A stretch of 64,000 nucleotides of DNA from Austropuccinia psidii (taxonomy: Eukaryota; Basidiomycota; Pucciniomycetes; Pucciniales; Sphaerophragmiaceae). The notes under the pieces were generated by a model, which was given only the letters and a program-made list of their open reading frames with translations, did not search any database and had not been told where the DNA came from. Positions 57,290 to 64,000 of the stretch are shown piece by piece. The position numbers and the translations under genes were made by a program. The stretch is from contig JALGQZ010000009.1 in assembly GCA_023105745.1 (NCBI GenBank), positions 46,095,967 to 46,159,966 on the forward strand. Direction: 5' to 3'. Numbering within the stretch: the stretch's first letter is position 1; every line of letters starts with the position of its first letter.

Positions 57290-59462
57290 TGTAAGGTTTG
57301 TCTATGAAACTCTTGATAATAGTAGCAAAATCAAGAGTACTATGACTGTCCTCAGTAGAAATATAGAATATAACAAAATATTATAACCACAAATTTAAAT
57401 ATAATTATTAAAAATAATTATATAAAAAATAAATTTAATTATTATTATAAAAATATAATAATAAAAAAAAAGAATAATAATTATAATAAGTTATAATTAT
57501 TCTATTATTGCTATAGTCACTGACAGTTATAACAATAAGAAGTGTAAAGCTCTTAATGAGACAATTACATGTGGAAATATGAATATTAACCACTTATAAA
57601 TAATATAAATATCATTTATAAAAGAATTATAAGACACACTGTGCAGAAATAATTCTTATAGAATAAAAATTCTATATAAAAAAAAACTAATACTAGATAA
57701 AAAAGATATAGAACTTTAAAGAAAACTTACTTATAATATTTATTTAATACAACAAGTCAAACAACAACAGTTATTATAATGAATAATAATCATAAGTTAA
57801 AAACACGCCAAAAATCAAGAATTTAAAAGATAAAACAACTTTTCATAATAAAAATTATGATTAAAGAGTTTTTATGAGGAATTTGTGGATTTTAAAAGAT
57901 ATTTAGGATGATAATTTTATAATATAAAATATATTATTTGATGAGTACAACAATAATCTGAATTCAATGATTTCAATTCTTTAATTTTAAATTAATAAAG
58001 AATAAAATAACTTATGAATTACTTTAATAATAAGATTTTATAAATAATAAAACTTTACCTGTTTAAATTTCTAATATGAGTGGATTGATAATGAATGGTG
58101 GACAAAAACTGTGATGAAAAGACTCTTTTTATGTCTTCAGAGAAGCTCTCATGATTCATAATTAATATAGAGGGCGTGCTCAGGTCAAAACTAAAAAACC
58201 ATACTTAAAAACAAAGTTCTTAACTTAAGGCAACTTGTTTTCAATTCCAATTTAAAGTTACCAGTGTTATTCTTAACTCCATGTGACTTTAATCCTCATT
58301 TAAACTAATTATTTCAAGTTTTCAATATAAATAAACTTATTTATATTAAAGCTCATCACATGAAAAACTTGAAAATAGAGTTTCAAGCAGAAATCTCTTA
58401 AACTCAATTTTAAATTAATTTTTTAAAGAAATCATAATTTTCTTTAAGCTTAATTAAAAGAGTAAATTTCCAGGCTAATTACCCAGGAAATTTATTTATA
58501 AAAGATACTTAAAATTCAGTTTCTATGTAAATAAGATTAAATTCGAAGCTGTGTGAAATTTTCAAGCAAATACATTAAGAATTGGATTTTTAATGAATTT
58601 TTGAGGTTATTGCTATTTTTCCACGTAAAATAGCAATACACACCAAACCTTAGTTTTTAATAAGGTTTTAATGCTTGTAACTTTAAGGTTTTTAAGCTTG
58701 ATTAAGCTTTGACAGTTCTTAAAACCTTGCTTTCAAGCCTGCATATTGGGATTTACCCTTTAGCAGCTTGAAATTCCTGTCCAAATTGGGATAAAACCAG
58801 TTTAAACCTGAAGGTTGGATCAAAGTCTAATCTTAAAGTTTAAATAAGGTTGAAAATGCTCCAATACAGGTGGACAACCTCAATTGAATCATTGCAGATC
58901 CAAAAAGTTAGGTACCCCAGCTCTATTTGGTCTCTTTCCTTTGTCCCACCTTTTTGTGTGGACTTTGCCCTTTTATTTATTTAAAGCCATACCATGGCTT
59001 TAAACCCTTTTAAATTGAGCTCACAAAGGATTTATATTCTGTATGGCAAATCCTTAGCCAATTCAGTAAATATACACCACACCTCAATTTTAACTAAAAT
59101 TTTGGTAAGTTTGCATTAACCTTACGCAACTTTAAATTTAAGCTTATTTAAGCTTAAATTTAACAATTTTAAAAAATGTTAAAAAAGTTACATTGGTACT
59201 GTGAGATTCTTAAATATTCTGATAACACAAGAAATAAGTGTTTTTGGGCATAACACCTTATGGATGTACCCTAGGTCATTTTTGGTGTAGAATCCAAAAA
59301 TGACATAATATTTATAACTTTGTTTATCCAAAAAAAGTTATACTTAATTTTTGTTATTTTTTCTTTTGATTTCAACTAAAAAGTCTGTTTAAGACAAGAT
59401 TAACTGTTTATAAAATCATTTTTGGCCTTATGGGTATGTTATACATACCTCACAGGCTCACA
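57290..59462 (-). repeat. Gypsy-B-type LTR (minus orientation)
   Basis: Plus-strand start TGTAAGGTTTGTCTATG and end AGGCTCACA, the reverse of TGTGAGCC...CATAGACAAACCTTACA. It is diverged from the Gypsy-B LTRs but has the same ends. It serves as 3' LTR of the pol-bearing element at its right, and at the same time lies directly upstream of the zinc-motif ORF on its left. Confidence 0.85.
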
Positions 59463-59475
59463 TTCCCTACCACAA
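59463..59475 (-). promoter_or_regulatory. Polypurine tract of the Gypsy-B-type pol element
   Basis: On the minus strand GTGGTAGGGAA directly precedes the LTR start TGTGAGCC, like GGTGGCAGGGAA in Gypsy-B. Confidence 0.7.
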
Positions 59476-59596
59476 AGAAAATTGGACTACAATTTTTCTT
59501 TTGTAATATACCCCCAAGTTATTTGGGGGGGTATAATCCACTGTCCAACCTCTCTAATTATACTTTTAAGTATGTAAAGCACACAATTCAAACTTT

Positions 59597-62548
59597 TTAT
59601 TGAGAAATTGGCTTTCTCTCATATCTGAATCTTCTGAGAAACTTTTGGGAATCAGGTATTTTGCTTTCTACAATCCATTCATCTTCATGTTGTAGATTTT
59701 TATACCTGAATAAGTATTCTATTTCATTTTTTCCCCTAAGTCTTCTTTCTTTCAAGACTTTTAGTACCTTTTTCTCCTAACTTTGATCCAGTGGGGGTAC
59801 TTCTAAGGGTGTTCCATTTCTTAAAGGAAATAATTCCTTATCACTTGAAGTGTAATGATTTACTAGACTGACAGGGAAAGTTGGATGTTTATTTTCCAGC
59901 TCTCCTGACAGTTCTACTTGTACTGCATTTGTCCCATGAAGGGCTTTAATAATAAATGGTACTGCAAAGGAATCTTTCAATTTCTTTGGACCTTTAATAT
60001 TATTAAAGTTCAAGGTTGAAACTAGTATTAAGTCCCCTACTTTGAATTTTGGGGTTTTATGACTTTTATCCCATTTCTGCTTAGCATATTCAAAGGCATC
60101 ATTCCTGCTTTGATTTGCATGATGTATCACTTTATAAAGCAATAGCTTAAATCTTGAAGCAGTTGGATGAATGTCAACCAGATCTTTCTTCAAAGTATCA
60201 ACTGGAAGTTTGGGGTTCCATCCTTTTTCCAACATTGCAGGGGTCTTGCCTGTTGAAGCATGGATGGAGGTCTTGTAGGCTAATTCCAATGCTGGTATAA
60301 GGGTACACCAATCATGGGTAAAGCCATCAGACTATTTAAAATCCAGGCCATAAGCACAAAATCTTCTGATCATGTCCTCAAGGGTTTGAATCATTCTTTC
60401 TGCCAACCCATCTGTTTGTGGATAGTATGCTGTTGAGAATGATAATTTTGTACCCAAAAGCTTATGTAAATTAGTCCATAAGGCTGATGTAAAATTTGGG
60501 TCTCTATCACTAATGATGTTTCTAAAGGGACCAGTATGGGATATCACTCTCTTCCAGATCAAAAGAGCTGTATCCATAGCTGTGTCATCTTTATGACATG
60601 GTAAAAAGATTGGTGTTTTGCTATATCTGTCTACAATAACAAGACATGCATTGTAACGTTTATCACCTCCAGGTGGTAATGCAGTTACCCAATCCATGTG
60701 AACCACTTCCCATGGGGTACTTGGTTCTTGGATATGGATCATTAGACCACATATCTTACCAGTTGCTTTATTGGCTGTCTCGCATCTATCACAACTATGA
60801 CAGTACTCAATGACATCTTTTCTCCAAGATGGCCACCAGGCACATGTCTTAATTCTTTCCATTTTTCTGTCTTCAGACAGATGTCCAGAATAAATGTTAT
60901 CATGGCATTCTAGTAGTATTGTGTTAATCAACATTCTACTACATAGGACCATGACACATGTGTGTTTACATCTATGATATAGTATACCATCAAACAAATG
61001 GAATCTTCCATTATCATAAGATGTTTTCCAAATATCATCCAGAGAATTAGCCAATGCTGCATCTTTGCAATCTTTGTCAAGTAGAGCAGTAAGTATATGG
61101 CAATTTTTATCTTGCTTATAGCTTTCTCTAACTTCCTCAAAGAATTCTGTTCCCACATCTGTGATGTTAATTCCTTCAATTGGGATTTGAGGTTCTGCAC
61201 TTGTAGGAACATAGGCAGGATTTTCAGGTGTATTGGGTAATGCCCATCTACTTAAGCCATCAGCATTCTTGTGAATATTTCCAGCTTTATGTACTATGTT
61301 CATATTGCCTCTATACTCCTGTATAGCAATCTGCCATCTTAACATGTGTCTGTTTGGAGTTTTCATGTTAAGAAGTGATTTTACTGCATTACAATCAGTA
61401 ATTACTTCAAACACACTACCATCAAGATAGTAATGAAGTTTTTCCAGATCCCAAACAAGGCAAAGGCACTCCATTTGGCTAGCTCCATATCTGGCCTCAG
61501 TAGGGTTAATTTGTCTTGAAATAAAACAAATTGGACCGTCATAAGGCTTGTCATTGACAATTTGAACTTGATGAAGAGCAACTCCTAAACCTTCACCCCA
61601 TGCATCAATATACAGCTTGAAAGGAAGTTTCCAGACTGGCATTAATAATAATGGTTCATTGGTAAAGGCATATTTGATTTTATCATATGCTTGAATTCTC
61701 TCCTGTGTCATTTCAAAAACAGTTTGTTGATCACAAATTCTGTATAATGATCTGGCATGGATTGCAAAATCTTTAAGGTGGTGCGTGTAATGACTGGCAA
61801 ACCCCAAAAAAGACATCATTTCTTTTTTTTTCTGAGGAATTTGTTTCAGTAAACCTGCAGCCACTTTGTTCTTATCAATACCAAGGCTCAGTCCTGAGAC
61901 TGCTTTTCCTAGAGCCTTCAACTCATGAAACCCAAAATTACAATTCTTAAGAGATATTTTCATGTTCACTTGCAGAATTTTCTTAAGTACTAATGAAAGT
62001 CTCTCTAAATGTAACTGCCAGGCTTCTGAACAAATGATAATGTAATCAATATAAATGATTAACCATCCTTCTGACAATTCATGTGGGAAGATGGTATTGA
62101 TCATTCTCTGATAATGAGAGGGTGCATTTTTAATACCAAAAGGCATTCTCAAATACTCATAAATACCACAATGAGCAATTATTCTCAATAGTTTCCTAGC
62201 TTGAGGTGTTAAAACATTCAGATGGAAGCCTTTAAGAGCATCCATGGAAGTAATAAATTTTGCTTTGGATAATTGAGTCAAAGTCTCATGGATTATAGGG
62301 ATTGGATACCTGTCTGGAATAGTATAGGTATTCAGTGCTCTAAAATCACCAACCATCCTTGACTTATCATTATGCCAAGTAATGATCACTGGAGTTGTGA
62401 CTTCTACTTCCTCATTGTGTCCAGCCTTTCTAAGAACTCCCAGTTTTATTAGCTCATTAATATGACTTTCTAATGCTTCTCTAGCCCTAGGGCTGGCTGG
62501 GCAAGCTGGTCTTCTTAATAGTGGAGGATAAGGTCTCTCCACATTAAG
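59597..62548 (-). pseudogene. pol: Gypsy-B-type pol: RT, RNase H, integrase, chromo-like tail
   Basis: One frame from the first RT residues ([12 protein letters not shown]) to a stop at 59597-59599, interrupted only by TAG at 60332-60334 and 59777-59779. The RT fingers and palm are clear ([27 protein letters not shown]), but the catalytic YIDD reads YIDY (codon 62042-62044, GAT to TAT). RNase H starts [16 protein letters not shown]. Integrase has an H2C2 finger ([21 protein letters not shown]) and DDE residues in [21 protein letters not shown] and [12 protein letters not shown]. The tail (VLKVLKERRLRGKN, EDEWI, FLRRFRYER) resembles a chromo-like domain. Gag and protease are absent in the window because a plus-strand LTR is inserted at 62549. 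This is the pol half that Gypsy-B lacks. Confidence 0.88.
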
Positions 62549-64000
62549 TGTGAGCCTTGAGGTATATTTTACATACCCAAATAGGCCACAATTATCTTAA
62601 AAAGAAATTTTGAATTATGCAAAACTCATAAGTCATGCATATATCCAAAATTCATCATTTTCAATTTCAGAAAAGATGAATAACTTTTTATTGAGTAAGT
62701 AAATCCATGGATTTAAGACCAGATTTGGATTCTACACAAAATTTCACCTAGGGTAGCTCCATAGAGTGAATAAGCTCAATTTAAGTATTTGAGGTGGTAA
62801 AATGGAAAATACTTCAATACCACATCATTAATACCACATAAAAGATCCGTGAAAACTTTTGTTTTTCTTGATTTTTAGCCAAAATAATGGGAAAGTGAGA
62901 AATCCCATGTTACATATACACTAAGAATAGTGTTATGCATGTTTTGAGCACTTAATATCATGGTATTCTTACATGGACTTTTGGTACACCCATAGTGGAT
63001 ATCTCACTTTAAGCTTAAATTACTATTTTGACGTAAAAAATAGGCAAGGGGGACAAAAGACATCAAAGAGAGCCAGGGTACCCAACTTCTGAGGCCTCAG
63101 AGGCGTGGATAGCTCCAGAGCATGGATCCATGGCTCATCTTAGCCTAATTGGTAAACTAAAACTCTTTGGGAACTTGGTTACCAAGTTACAACTACTGTA
63201 AAACACCAGAAAATAGCAAATAACCTGCTATTTTGACGTGCCAAGGAGGTAATGAGCTACTTACACTCCTGTAACCATGTCAATAACTAATGACTTTCCA
63301 TGGATAAACCCCAAAAGAGTAATCAAAACCCTTTTGGGACCCATATTCATTGATTTACCTCATAGCAACCAGCAAAACACTGCTATTTGCAATTCTACGT
63401 AGAAATGAGGTAAAAACTTCAAAAATTCATTAAAAAGACAATTCTTAATGAATCTTTCTGAAACTTTCAGGACTAAAGGAGAACTGTATTATCTATGGTA
63501 CAACCAAAAAGAATTACAGTTTTACTAGTAAAATTCAAAGTTTTACTTAAAGTCCATTTTTGGTTATTCTACGTGAAACACTGAATCTTCAAAAATTCAC
63601 AGTAATTACAACCTGTGATGAAATTGGCAATAACATTGATAACTTTGAGAAATCAATGATTATTTTAGAATAAAAGAAGATTTACAAGTGTTACTCCTTT
63701 TATTCTTAACCATATTGGGGTTGGTAGTCACGTAAAAGCATCAATTAAGTAATTATGATAATCTTACGTGACAACTGATGATGCAATCAATAATCCAAAA
63801 GGGTTTATTGTTTTCTCACTCACTGGTTTTTCAGTTTGCTCCATGGCACGCCTCTGTGAGCTGTTGTTGACTTAAAAGAGGCCTTCTCTTGCTGTTTTTT
63901 CCAAATCATCATCTTATCAATTTATTAAATCATTATTACCAACAAGTAAGTATTAGTTCAACTATTCTTAAGTGTTTTAATCTTTCAGAATCAATCAGAA
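62549..64000 (+). repeat. LTR start of another Gypsy-B-type element, running off the window
   Basis: Starts TGTGAGCCTTGAGGTATATT with the family terminus and plus orientation, inserted in the pol of the minus-strand element. The candidate target duplication is TTAAG at 62544-62548; its partner would lie beyond the window. It contains at least six ACGT cores between 63030 and 63775. No ORF is present, consistent with LTR sequence throughout. Confidence 0.75.

Noticed and set aside
1..64000. tRNA, rRNA or organellar genes
   Set aside because: I looked for TTCGA-type T-arm strings and other RNA landmarks and saw no convincing cloverleaf. A covariance-model search would be needed to exclude diverged ones.

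Overview
The window looks like repeat-dominated, very AT-rich DNA of a rust fungus (Pucciniales). My best guess is Austropuccinia psidii (myrtle rust) or a close relative. The basis is recognition: the Gag and Pol proteins here (the EGAAPSRK-type Gag, the [15 protein letters not shown] Pol, and a CTNC...CQFC zinc-motif ORF next to an LTR) resemble repeat families I associate with that genome. Short spliceosomal introns with GT..AG ends support a fungal nuclear genome. No database was searched. Almost all recognisable coding sequence is transposon-derived. There is one good candidate host gene.

Layout. (1) 68-17285: a Ty3/Gypsy chromovirus on the minus strand (Gypsy-A), flanked by a 6-bp GTTTTC duplication. 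A second LTR element on the plus strand (Gypsy-B, 9582-17222, ACTTA duplication) is inserted in its 5' LTR. Gypsy-B keeps an intact 969-codon Gag-protease ORF but has lost RT, RNase H and integrase. (2) 17286-22650: a decayed Tnp2/CACTA-type transposase region, the target into which Gypsy-A inserted. (3) 23511-25447: a solo Gypsy-B-type LTR. (4) 25448-34290: AT-rich DNA with a degenerate palindromic minisatellite and long homopolymer runs. (5) 34511-38338: a three-exon gene for a 1232-residue Ser/Asn-rich protein of unknown function. (6) 38340-40907: AT-rich DNA with one short GC-richer island. (7) 40908-43426: a degenerate Gypsy-A-like solo LTR (TSD AAATC) holding a Gypsy-B-like solo LTR (TSD ACCAC). 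(8) 45477-56219: a plus-strand relative of Gypsy-A (Gypsy-A2). Its 5' LTR holds a Ty1/Copia element (45630-49179, TSD GATTC) that lost its RT. (9) 56221-57263: a two-exon zinc-motif ORF directly abutting a Gypsy-B-type LTR (57290-59462). (10) 59597-62548: a minus-strand pol of the Gypsy-B type (RT, RNase H, integrase, chromo-like tail). A plus-strand LTR that leaves the window is inserted at its gag side.

How the parts relate. Gypsy-A and Gypsy-A2 are diverged copies of one lineage. They share a G_GGA_AAA -1 slippery site at the gag stop, a chromodomain, a duplicated 3' noncoding module, and a TAA at the same integrase codon. Gypsy-B (gag-protease only) and the pol at 59597-62548 are complementary halves of a second lineage, which suggests Gypsy-B is a non-autonomous element mobilised in trans. 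In Gypsy-B the ATG of the long Gag ORF lies inside a good candidate intron, so splicing could switch between two products. The observations I rate highest are that intron, the conserved frameshift site, the gag-only element, the duplicated 3' module, and the zinc-motif ORF fused to an LTR end.
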